From: Lucifuga dentata
Taxonomy: Eukaryota; Chordata; Actinopteri; Ophidiiformes; Bythitidae
Reading direction: 5' to 3'
Assembly (NCBI GenBank): GCA_014773175.1
Contig: VXCM01003375.1
Span: 946-64,945 of the forward strand
DNA length: 64,000 bases
Shown here: positions 1-10,247 of the stretch, piece after piece
Numbering within the stretch: position 1 is the stretch's first letter
How the letters are laid out: every line of letters starts with the position of its first letter
Notes under the pieces: generated by a model
Databases searched by the model: none
Told to the model about the DNA's origin: nothing
Seen by the model: only the letters and a program-made list of their open reading frames with translations
Position numbers and translations under genes: made by a program

Positions 1-266
1 TTTAAAATTCTTTTATTTTATTTTTTCAGTATTGGTAACACTTGTGGGCACTTGGAAAAATGTTGTATATATAGATGACATCTTTTTTCAATTTTTTAAA
101 ATTAATTATCAAAGAAATTCAACTTATATTTTTTATTTTTTTATGATTTATGACATTATAACTGTGTTATACTGCACAAAAGACATTTTTGATTCTTCCT
201 ACATATAGCCATAATTGTACTGCTTCAGTAGAGGTGGAGGACTTGCAGGTACAGTGAAAAATGAGT

Positions 267-401
267 CCACAGTGAGTAAAAATGTGACAGGAGCAAAAAC
301 CGCCCAGAAAGTGCTTGGGGTCCAGAGGGTTTTNCCACAGTGAGTAAAAATGTGACAGGAGCAAAAACCGCCCAGAAAGTGCTTGGGGTCCAGAGGGTTT
401 T
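267..401. repeat. False tandem duplication at an N join
   Basis: The 67 bases before the N at 334 (267-333) are repeated exactly after it (335-401). A single N between two identical flanks is the mark of two overlapping contig ends placed side by side without being merged. Any reading frame crossing this spot is unreliable. The first 266 bases are AT-rich and hold nothing I can name. Confidence 0.85.
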
Positions 402-403
402 AA

Positions 404-805
404 ATGATCATTTCATTTATTGAAGGAAAAAAGCTATCCAACACCTGTATCACCCATGTGGAAAAAGTAATTGTCCCCTTAGTTACTCAATCAACCAAAT
501 AATCAAATTTAATTGATAAATGTCTTCAACTAGACTAGACACACCCAGGCTTGATTACAGCAACCCTGTTGAATCTGAACATCACTTAAATAGAACCTTT
601 CCAGTTATGTAAAATAGCTAAAGGGTCTCAACAAGCATCATGCCAAAAGAAATTCTGGAAGAAATGAGAAAGACAGTTATTTGAAATATATCAGTCTGGA
701 AAGGATTACAAAGTCATTTGTAAAGCTCTGGGACTCCAGTAAACCACAGTGATAGCTATTATCTGCAAATGGAGAAAACCTGGAGCAACTGCATGTGATC
801 ATCAC
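404..805 (+). pseudogene. Tc1/mariner-type transposon relic, 5' part
   Basis: The sequence follows the 5' non-coding leader and first codons of teleost Tc1-like transposons. It has the TGATCATTTCATTTATT leader, the 'gtggaaaaagtaattg' stretch, then an ATG at 640 opening MPKEILEEMRKTVI. The helix-turn-helix region follows as a decayed match (around ALGLQ, stop, TTV). A TGA comes after 14 codons, there is a +1 shift near 690, and a TAA replaces a codon near 740. The DDE catalytic domain is absent. Normal Tc1 transposases are about 340 residues, so this is a dead 5' fragment. The family call comes from recalled similarity. Confidence 0.75.
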
Positions 806-1094
806 TAACCAAGTATGGAAAAACTGACAACAAGGCACTAGACAGTATATGAATAGTGAATTTCGGACAGGGAACGAAGATTTTGGACACAGCTCAGGCT
901 TCCGTATGTTTGTGTAGTCTGTTCGTCATACAAGACTTCTCTTAAATCTGAATTTGAGCTGATCTTGTTTTATGATAACTGCTTTAAGAAATTTTGTGTT
1001 TGCATTAGAATTCTTTACATTTGCTTTTCAAAGTAAGATTTTAATGCTGGATATGAGACCAATAACCAAATTTGTTAAGTATTACTGAGATTTA

Positions 1095-1495
1095 GACTGA
1101 GTGTTCCTTTCAGGCTTTTCTGTCATCAGCTCCCCCCTNCCCCCCGTTTTTTTTTCCACCTTTCTCATTCTCCACTTTCTGCATTCATCCCTCTGCTCAT
1201 ACTATTTCCCAGCCTATGCCTCATCTACTTCCCTTCCTACTCATCCTTCTTTTCTCCCCCTGCCACCTTTTTCTTTCTCTGTCTCCTCTGTCTCCTCCTC
1301 CTCATCACTCATTCCATTTCCTCCTCCATCACTCTCCTTGGACTTCCTCCCTCTCATCCTTCATTCTCTGTTTGTCCCTCACAGAAAGCTCTCTGTTTTT
1401 AATCCTTCGCTTATTCACTGCTCCTCTAAGCCAAATATAATGCCTTTCCCTCGTCCTCTATGCATGATGCTTCTTGCTCCTCTCATCAAATCTGC
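1095..1495. repeat. Long polypyrimidine tract
   Basis: About 400 bases are almost all C and T on the plus strand, with an N at 1139. Two overlapping open frames here (S, P, L and F rich) are by-products of the base composition: purine-containing stop codons are rare on this strand. No splice or protein signature supports coding. Confidence 0.8.
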
Positions 1496-1542
1496 ATGAC
1501 ATGCACTTGTATAGTTTACAGTGTTATTGCCTTATTATAGGG

Positions 1543-1799
1543 CAGTGGTTCACAAACTAATTGAACTAAGCACCACCTCTGAGCAAACCAAAATATCATT
1601 GTGCCGCCTCAACAACACCCCATCACCTGAAATTCCTATTTTTTAATGAAACTCATTTTATTTGTGAATAATTTGCCACAATAAGAGAATTTCCATGCAT
1701 TTCCATTATTTTGATTCTGTACAGAAATTTAATCTGGTGTACCACTGGGGGTGCTTCATCTACCGCTATTGGTACACACACCACAGTTTGAGAACCACT
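1543..1799. mobile_element. hAT-like MITE (about 257 bp)
   Basis: The element starts CAGTGGTTCACAAACT. Its right end, read in reverse, is AGTGGTTCTCAAACT, giving imperfect terminal inverted repeats of the CAGTGGTTCTCA type common in hAT-derived MITEs. The flanking 8-mers (ttataggg and ggataggc) are only loosely alike, which fits an old 8-bp target duplication. There is no coding capacity. Confidence 0.7.
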
Positions 1800-2524
1800 T
1801 GGATAGGCCATAGTAATTAGTTAATGTTGAGAAAGACATCAGGTTTTTGACGATTGAATGCATTTGTTCATGCATTCATTCTAAGCCTGCTAGCATTGTT
1901 GTCCATTCTGCATTTATCATGTATTAGTCATTACAGGCAATATCTTTTTGAAATACAAAAAAAATTTCAATGTGCATATCAAAAAGCATAACGTTTGTCT
2001 TCAAAGGGTTTAATTATTTTTATTCCTTGTGCCTTTTAATGGGTTTAAGATGTTAGAAACAGTGACAGTAAAAGTTAGGTAGAGCTCAGATTTCCATTTC
2101 CTAAGTAAGATTTCACATCTTACTTAATTGAGTAAGATGAGGTTTAGATAGATTTTTTTATTTTAGATAAAGCAAATTTTTGTTGCTGCTTCTTTTATGC
2201 TTTTCATAATCATAAAGGCAGCAAATATATGACTCATTAGGCACTCAGACTGTTTCATAAGTAACACACAATTCCTCAACACTTGCAATTAACACTTATA
2301 AATAGAGTAGTCCATATTGTTGCACGATTAATAGCTCAACATTAAATGAGAGAATAATGTTTAATAATGTACTATGAAATTATTTACCTTAAGCTTTTGT
2401 TGCACTACATTGCACATTTATGTAGTAATGTACATTTCTGAAGCATTTAAGCATTATTTATAATGATCAACAAATAATTTATACAAAGAACATTTAGTGT
2501 TATGTATGTGTCAAATTACATTAG

Positions 2525-2591
<67 letters not shown>

Positions 2592-3597
2592 CAGGTCTGT
2601 GGATGGGTGTAGATGCAAGTATTAAAACTCACTAACAATGTACAAATTACGTATTATAGTATGTGAAATTCTCTATTAAAATTCTCTATTAAAAACCAAT
2701 GAATGAATGCTATTTCACTTTATTTCCACTTGTATTTTTTAAAAAAAAGATAAATTACATTTGAGACATATGAACTTTAATACTTGGGTCCAGAGCAGCA
2801 CTGCAGTAGTTGTACATGACACCACTGCAGGCAGCCCACACAGTAAAAAATTGGAGCCAAGAAGGCTTAATTCAAACAGCTCTGATTTCTCCTGGGGTCT
2901 AAAGGCCTGACTGGGGTAGATCAGTTCTTCCAGCAGAGGACATTAAGAGAGGAGATATGGTCAATAGTTTAAAGGTTCTCTTCCTGAGAATTCCCACTTC
3001 AATAAATCTTTGACTAAATATTTAACCTTTACACTCCCCTTTAATCTATCCTGCATTCATCACACTTTTTTCTGTGTCGTTTTAAATCCCACAGCATTCA
3101 GAAGCTCTGCCTGTCCTGTATCGATGTTTCAGACACTTTGTCTCTATGGTTAACATTTTGTGCTTCCTATGTGTGGTCTTTACCTCTCATTTATTCATTT
3201 ATTCCTCTCTCTCCCTCCCTCTCTCTCTCTCATTTCAGCACAGAGGCTCTGTTCACCCCAACAGCTGTCTCACACGGGGCTTCACATTATTGTCCACATT
3301 AGCACATCTCAATGTCAAATTAAGACAAATAGCCCAGTGAGGTTGCTGCACAAGGCTTCCTAGGTGCAGGGACAACTGAAGTGACCACATGGGAAAACAT
3401 TTAATCATGATTACATGCTATTATGCCAGGGCATAGATAAGATGTTCACAGGAAGAGTCACAGGAAGAGTAGCTGCAGTCTAAGCATGGCAGATGGGCAA
3501 AGGGCAACAAGAAAATATGGCATAGTTGATCTAATCAGAAGCACTCGGTCTCATTGCTGCTCAGAATGCACATAAGCCAGTGCCACTGGAAATGGCT
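1800..3597. other. Non-coding AT-rich stretch with a CA repeat
   Basis: No exon, element or RNA gene is recognised. It contains a pure (CA)n run of about 60 bases at 2526-2586 and a CT-rich stretch near 3205-3232. Confidence 0.6.
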
Positions 3598-3601
3598 TTA
3601 A

Positions 3602-4196
3602 AGGGCCATACTGGCAATTGTGCATGTTTGAGCCCAATATATACAACCTGCATACATGCACGTTACTTTACTGACAATTTCCGAAACACAAACTGTATTT
3701 TACTTTTCCTGATATTTTTTGAAATCCCCTAATCTTTTAAAGTCAAATGTTCAGGTGATACACCCACCTTAAAATTCAATGTTTGGCCCTCTAACACTTA
3801 TGCATGAATGTAGAAGGGGCAGTCATTTTAATTTCTCTTTAAAAGCCCTCTTCTTCTGGGACTATATTTCTTGGAGAAGACACATTGTCTTGTATGCAGC
3901 TCTGTGTTAGACGGGTTAAATAAAGTTACTTGGATAAAAAAACAAAACAAAACAAAAAGATATCTTGTTTGCTATGATGGATTACATGTCTAAAGCAAGA
4001 TTCAAGTCTCTACACATTGATTTTAATAGTACTGGAATGAACGGAAACCAATGGCAGTCTGGAAGCTAGGGAAAAAAATTCTAAACATTGCTGCTAAAGT
4101 AGTATATTTTGGGAAATGGTTGTCAGCAATGTGTAATTAATTGTATGTAGATTGTATATATTGGGCTCAAACATACGCGATCGCTGGTATGATCCT
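3602..4196. mobile_element. TTAA-flanked MITE, family A copy 1
   Basis: The element is bounded on both sides by TTAA (3598-3601 and 4197-4200). Its ends are inverted repeats starting AGGGCCATACTGGCAAT on the left and, in reverse, AGGATCATACCAGCGAT on the right. The pairing continues imperfectly through 'catgtttgagcccaatatat' and 'actgacaa..atttcc' for about 100 bases. The interior has no long open frame. The same interior occurs at 29.3 kb in the same direction and at 7.9 kb inverted. TTAA flanks are typical of piggyBac-type insertion, but the AGG start is not the usual CCY, so the superfamily is not settled. Confidence 0.8.
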
Positions 4197-4200
4197 TTAA

Positions 4201-5383
4201 TGCAGTCCTATGTGCTCAATACTGAGCTCAACCCCTGTGACCAAGCACTAAAATGTCGGACTAATGGTAGGCCTTTGGAGGGACAGAATGTCTCCATTCT
4301 TGTCTCCTCCAGAGTCCCCTATTGCAAAGATATCTGAAATACATGAGGCTGGGATGGGGCAACAACTGGAGTAATAAACATTTCTACAATTCTATAATTC
4401 TTCTTTTAATTTTCAGTTTTTCTTAGCCATTATCAAAACATTATCCTCAACCAACCTGTCCCAGTGTCAGCCAAAGTTTTAACACAAGGTCTCAGAAGCT
4501 TCAGACAGAATATGGAGGGTGAAACCACACACACTGGAGCTCCAATTACTGTGAATGAAGTCGTTCCACATCCAAGTCTTTTCATCCAAACCCTAAAGAA
4601 ATAACATCTGAACTTCATCTCTATACACAGAGAAGAGATGTGCTCAAAATGTGAATCTCTGAGCTGATGGAAAATTATTTTGACATGCTCAACATGGACC
4701 ATAAAGTGCTCTATCTTCACATAAAACTGACTATAGTGTAAAAAGAAATAGCAAATCTCCAATTGTGTTTGTAGAACAGTAGCATTTCAAAGACAGCAAT
4801 AATTGCATTCATTTCTCCGACCATTTACAGCATGTATAGTATAATCAATACGCATAGTGACTTCAGTTAAGTTCACTTTGAAAATCTTGTTAATATACAT
4901 TTTGCCATTTGTTAAAAAATTGATTCTGTTCAATTCCTTAATGCAGGATTTTGCTAATCCTAAAATAGCATTGTTTTTATGAACTCTTGCTTCACTCTAC
5001 TCAACTGTACAGCTGGATAGTTTTCAGTACTGTCTCTCTAATTAAACTTGTGGCATTTATTGCATAATTTTTGTGCCTTGCAGTACCACAAATGCCTAGA
5101 TTTTTAGTTCAGTATCATCACAGTCTATTACAGGGACATGTTTCAGTTAATAGCTGGGAAGATGGTCAGAGAGCTTAAATTTGTGCACTATAGAATCTCT
5201 CCCTCTATTCCTCTCTTTTTCCTTGTCTTATTGCAGACACACAAATACACAACTGTCTTTAACTATTAGTTGAATATGAATAAACCCTCTCACACACGCA
5301 AAAAGATTCAGTAGCATGAAGGATTGATCACAAATAAAACAAAACTGATCACAAATAAAACAAAACGTTGAGGAGTCAGTTAC
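4201..5383. other. Non-coding stretch; one 21-bp tandem duplication
   Basis: No gene is recognised. A perfect 21-bp unit (starting tgatcacaaataaaac) occurs twice in a row at 5325-5345 and 5346-5366 with no N between, so it is a genuine small duplication. The minus-strand open frame at 4433-4762 shows no recognisable domain. Confidence 0.6.
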
Positions 5384-5484
5384 CGCCATAACATCCATCA
5401 TCAGAGGCTTTCTGGTTGCAGTCCTGGTCTATGATTGATTTCATCCTTACATCATCATTCCAGGGATCATCCAGACTCTTTCCT
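5384..5484 (-). other. Possible orphan coding exon, 101 nt
   Basis: On the minus strand a good acceptor (tgtttatctgccttcatttag) is followed by 101 bases open in one frame (1 + 33 codons + 1 nt) and then a canonical donor G|GTAACT. The peptide starts GKSLDDPWNDDVRMKSII and ends QDCNQKASDDGCYG. The acidic, Cys- and Trp-containing composition looks more coding-like than the surroundings. I do not recognise the protein. It lies on the kcng strand about 11 kb downstream of that gene's second coding exon, but it resembles no part of a Kv channel. It may belong to another minus-strand gene, or the splice sites may be chance. Confidence 0.3.
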
Positions 5485-7578
5485 CTAAATGAAGGCAGAT
5501 AAACAGTCTATGGTGCAGTTTAAAAGAAATACTTAATTTTGATTGAAGGTGAACATGAAGAATGTCCATAATCATTATCTTGCACGGTAAAGCAGAGCAT
5601 GATTACTTCTGACTGCATCTTGCTGTTGTGCCAGCACCAATTTACATCGTGATATTTAGTTTTACGAACAATTACTCTTGCCGATATTCTCCCATCTACT
5701 TTCTGAATTTCTGCCACTGATATTCGGCGAGCTGTGAGACACACTAGCCACATCGGCAGTGGGGTCAGTGTGTGTACCATAGGTTTGAAGTGTAAATGTA
5801 TGTTTTTATTATTGGACAAGAGAAAGCTTCTATAGCTCTGAATTATGAATGTGTTTGAGAAAAGCTCCGTGCCACAGACTTCAGCTTGCCATTAGGACAA
5901 TTCTATATATTGTTACACTATTATGAGTCAGTTCCGTCTGGATATATGCTTTAACAACCATTGTAGCTTATTATTATTGATTAAATTGGGTTATAAACAG
6001 TATATTTAAAAAACAAGGTGGTGTACCCATAAAGCCACTGCAAGCAAACATGTCTGTGTTGCACTGTTTTCACTCTTCAGAACCCTCTTTGGTGTTGTTT
6101 TCCAACTTTTTATGTCATTCTCCTTTTCTCATTTCCAACTTTTTAGCTGCCGCCTTCATCTCTCTCTTTTTATATCCTGCCTCTTACGTCCCATTTGTCC
6201 CATCAGATAAAAAAAAACCAAACAAACAAACAAAAAAAAAACATTGGATCATGAAGAGTCAGACGTTTGGACGGAAAGGAGAAGCAAAGGAAAGGACAAT
6301 ATTCAGCCCATCAAACGGTTTTACCTTGTAGCAGACCTTCAGTATACTGTTCCCCACTGAGCACTGCTACAGTACACAGTCAGACTGACCTTGAACTCAC
6401 TTCTAAAGCTCTTCTGAGGAAGAAGAGAAAGGAAAAAAAGAAAATGAAGAGGGAGGAGAGAGTCAGTAAGACAGGAAGGAGATGAAGAGAAAGGTGCATT
6501 AGTGTGCAGTGACCTTAACATGATATTCTGCTCATCACCCACTGTGTACACTAGTCATGGGTTATTAAAGGGCTTGTATTGTGTGACACCTTGATCCATC
6601 ATCAAGCTGTTCTCTTGTAACCCGATAGGTGCACATACATAAACACATGCATAAAGCATGCATGAATTCTTGCACCCATACATTTGTGAGGATCCTTGAC
6701 AAGTATTATGATAAAAGCACTATGAACAACCTCTCTCTCTCTCTCTCTCTCCCTCCCTCTCTCTCTCTCTCTCAGACACACACACAGACAAGTCACCACC
6801 CATTCTCCATAGACACTGCCTGTAATGACACTCGGCTCTACACACTGGGCATTATAATGTGTGTGTGTGTGTGAGCAATTTTAATAGAAGTGGCCATACT
6901 GGCTGCCAAATGTCTTGTCAATGACAAAGACCAACAGCTTGTTCACGCACCAGCACCCTCTTTGGACTCTAATAGAGAAAAATGAAAGACGGAAGGTGGG
7001 GAGGATGGACAGATAGATAAGACAGGGTAGTAGAGGAAGAAAGGGAATAGGTGGATGAAGAGCAGGATAAGGAGGAGAGGGATTACAAAAGAGTTGATGG
7101 GGAAATGACATGATATCTGAAACATGGGGTTCCCTTCACACCTCATGAGTCTCTATTCTCCATCTGTCATGATGCTACAGTCATCGGGGTAGAAATAAGC
7201 CTGGAGGCACATACGCACACACACAAACACACCAGAGTGAGACACACACACATAACTGTGTGAACATCAAATGAGCTCTTTCCTTTAATTCTTAAAATTA
7301 CTGTGCCAGCAAACAAATATTGCTAAAGTCGCTCCTGCAGGAACAAACAGCATCTCATTGATGAAAATTGGTGCATTGTTATAAACAACAAATAAAAGTA
7401 TTGAAAAATCAATTAAATACAAGAACATTCAAACACACTCACTCGTACGCATACACACAAACTTACACAGCAAATGAATCCTCCACATTTGTCCACAAAA
7501 GGCTTTGAAAGCAATTCAGTGTTTTTCTGTTAGTTTCCCTTAAGATGTTGTACATGCAGGTGCCACACAAAGCAGAAA

Positions 7579-7580
<2 letters not shown>
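5485..7580. other. Non-coding stretch with CT/CA runs and a purine tract
   Basis: No gene is recognised. It holds a CT run then a CA run at about 6731-6786, a purine-rich tract at about 6965-7110, and scattered short CA repeats near 7210-7255 and 7430-7465. The 99-residue minus frame at 5520-5819 has no recognisable domain. Confidence 0.6.
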
Positions 7581-7615
<35 letters not shown>

Positions 7616-7627
7616 CACACACACACN

Positions 7628-7670
<43 letters not shown>
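7580..7670. repeat. Compound (CT)n(CA)n microsatellite
   Basis: A CT run is followed by a CA run of about 65 bases, interrupted by an N at 7627. The true length is unknown because the N marks an assembly join. Confidence 0.9.
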
Positions 7671-7671
<1 letters not shown>

Positions 7672-7920
7672 AAAGGAAGTACTTTTATTGACAGAATACT
7701 GTGCAAGCAGTCTAATATATTTTTGCTTGCTTAACAAAATCCTGATGCACAATCAATGCTGTGCACCCACAAGCACACCAAAACACACACACACTGCTTC
7801 ATCTGCTGCGGGTGTGGTTGTTTGCATTGCAGGTTGTGTGTAGGAATAGACATACATGATGCAATGGGAGCATTTGACTCAGTTATGAAGGGGTGGAGCC
7901 ACAGTGTTAAAGGACAATAC

Positions 7921-8550
7921 CAACGATTTAGCATGTTTGAGCCTAATATATACAACCAGCATACATGTTACGTGACTGATAACCATTTCCCAAAATATAC
8001 TACTGGAGAAGTAAATTTTAAAATTTCTTCTCCCTACTTTCCAGACTTCCATTGGTTTCATTTCATTCCAGTATGCTATAAAAATCAATTTGTAGAGACT
8101 TGAAACACACTCAAGATAAGTAATCCATCACAGCGAACATGATGTCTATTAAGTTTTTGTTGAAGTAACTTTATTTAACCTGTCCAACATGGAGCTGCAC
8201 AGAAGACAGTGTATGTCTCCATCAGGGAATATAGTCCCAGAAGATGATGGCTTTTATTGAGAAATTAAAACAACCATGCCATCTAGAGTTGTGCAAAAGA
8301 GTTAGCAGGCAAAACATTGAATTTTAAGGTGGGTGTATCACCTGAATATTTGATTTTGAAAGATTAGNAGGCAAAACATTGAATTTTAAGGTGGGTGTAT
8401 CACCTGAATATTTGATTTTGAAAGATTAGGGGATCTGGCAAAATAACAGGAAAACTAAAATATGGTTTTATGTTTTAGAAACTCTCACCAACATCATGTG
8501 TATGTGGGTAGTATGTATTGGGCTTAAACATGCAAAATCGTCATGTTCCT
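7921..8550. mobile_element. TTAA-flanked MITE, family A copy 2 (inverted)
   Basis: This copy is bounded by TTAA at 7917-7920 and 8551-8554. The left end AGGACAATACCAACGAT and right end (reverse AGGAACATGACGATTTT) pair as inverted repeats and share the 'catgtttgagcc' block. The interior is the reverse complement of the copies at 3.6 and 29.3 kb. An N at 8368 separates two identical copies of about 60 bases, so the real element is near 570 bp. Confidence 0.8.
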
Positions 8551-8672
8551 TTAAGAGGAGTGTTTGATTAGCTCAGGGCAGAATGTGATTCTGATGTGCT
8601 GTAGTGTTCAGAGGACAACACTACAGGGAAAACACCTGCTGCTGAGTTACAAGCCTTGGGGAATAGAACCAG

Positions 8673-8676
<4 letters not shown>

Positions 8677-8721
<45 letters not shown>

Positions 8722-8734
8722 TGTGTGTGTANAG

Positions 8735-8783
<49 letters not shown>

Positions 8784-8793
8784 TGTGTGTGTA
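8677..8793. repeat. (CT)n(GT)n microsatellite, doubled by an assembly join
   Basis: The block 'agtggtgtctctct...gtgtgt' is present before and after the N at 8732. The doubled structure is most simply one CT/GT locus assembled twice. Confidence 0.85.
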
Positions 8794-9747
8794 TTTTGTG
8801 TATCAGTGCATCTCTAGAAATTCCTTCTCTCTGTCATGCCACTGATCAGGGAACACCTGAGCTTTGATAACTCCCATTCATTCAAAGTTCAATTATTTTT
8901 GTGACAGGTAAGTCTTTGTCTGGAAAGGTCACCTTAAAACTGTTTTAATAAAAAACGGGGGAGCGAACACAGACCTTAACATTAAAACTGCATTATGAAG
9001 TATGTCCAGTTCTGAGATACTGAACATCAAATATATAAAACTTTATAAATCTCTGAGTACTTTCCAGCTTTCTAGGTGTAAAGCAAATCATAGGTCCAGA
9101 AAGTAATTCACTCTCGTACTCAATTGCTCAGTTAGTCAGTCAGTTACTGTCACCTGCCCCTTAGAGGCCTTATGTGACATAGCAGTGTCTTGTTACAGTC
9201 AGGCTTGGCATCAATGGCGTCGTCTGTAAGCCCAAAATAACTTCGCAATAACACAGTGTAACTTTCAAAAACCACAAATCATAAATATTGATATGGATGG
9301 ATTCATATCAAGGAGGTAAAACAAATGTCTCCAGCAGTAGAAATACAGGCGTGTTGCAAAATTACAGCTCCAATGCAAACAAGTTCAGATCCAAGAAGTC
9401 TTATTCTACTGCACTGTGCTGTATTCCTCTGTTCTGTGTTCGGCTGAACGGTCCTGTGCAAGCATGAAAAGAAGAAACACCTCATACTTTGCTGTTCTCT
9501 CCCATAATCCCACTTGGCAGTCATGCAGACATATAGTCCACAACCGATATAACAGAGGCATGGAATCTGCTCTGCAATGATATGCTCAAATACACAAAAA
9601 CACAAGCATGCAAATAGATGTATGTGTATCAACAACAGTGGACAAAAACAGTCAGAGAAGATACATGTAAATTTTTGAGCAAGTGCATGCACACACACAG
9701 TGAATCCAGTAATTAATATACCGGTATAGCTTAAATACTGAGAATCC
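8794..9747. other. Non-coding stretch
   Basis: Nothing recognisable. The minus-strand open frame at 9303-9698 (131 codons) shows no domain, signal or splice support and is treated as chance. Confidence 0.55.
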
Positions 9748-9758
9748 TCTTAGCATGT

Positions 9759-10129
9759 CCATCCATCCATTTTCTAAACCCATTTGTCCTGGTAAGGGTC
9801 ACAGGGGGGGCTGAAGCCTATCCCAGCGGTCATAGGGCAAGAGGTGGGGTACACCCTGGACAGTTCACCAGTCTATCGCAGGGCTGATATAGAGACAGAC
9901 AAACACATTCACGCTCTCATTCACACCTACGGGCAATTTAGAGTTCCCAATTCACCTGACATGCATGTCTTTGGAGGTGGGAGGAAGCTGGAGTAGCCGG
10001 AGGGAACCCACGCGGACACAGGGAGAACATGCAAACTCCACACAGAAAGGCCCTGCCCCGGCCGGGAATCAAACCCAGGACCTTCTTGCTGTGAGGCAAC
10101 AGTGCTAACCACTGCGCCACCGTGCCGCC
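9759..10129 (-). mobile_element. tRNA-derived SINE with perfect target-site duplication
   Basis: On the minus strand the element opens with a tRNA-like head (GGCGGCACGGTGGCGCAGTGG). This head contains a Pol III A-box match TGGCGCAGTGG and a B-box match GGGTTTGATTCC about 40 bases later. A unique body follows, ending in a (TGGA)n tail, seen on the plus strand as ccatccatccatt. The same 11 bases, tcttagcatgt, flank it exactly at 9748-9758 and 10130-10140, which is the signature of target-primed insertion. The duplication has not decayed, so the insertion is fairly recent compared with other elements here. The 3' tail suggests it is mobilised by an RTE-like LINE. Confidence 0.88.
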
Positions 10130-10140
10130 TCTTAGCATGT

Positions 10141-10216
10141 GCAAGAATAAAAAAGACATTATCTCAGCTATACAGTAATTATAGCAGAAACTGTTTAGAA
10201 TCATATAAGTTGTGAC

Positions 10217-10247
<31 letters not shown>

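Noticed and set aside
5520..5819. 99-codon minus frame next to the 5.4 kb exon candidate
   Set aside because: No family match and no donor linking it to the downstream block.
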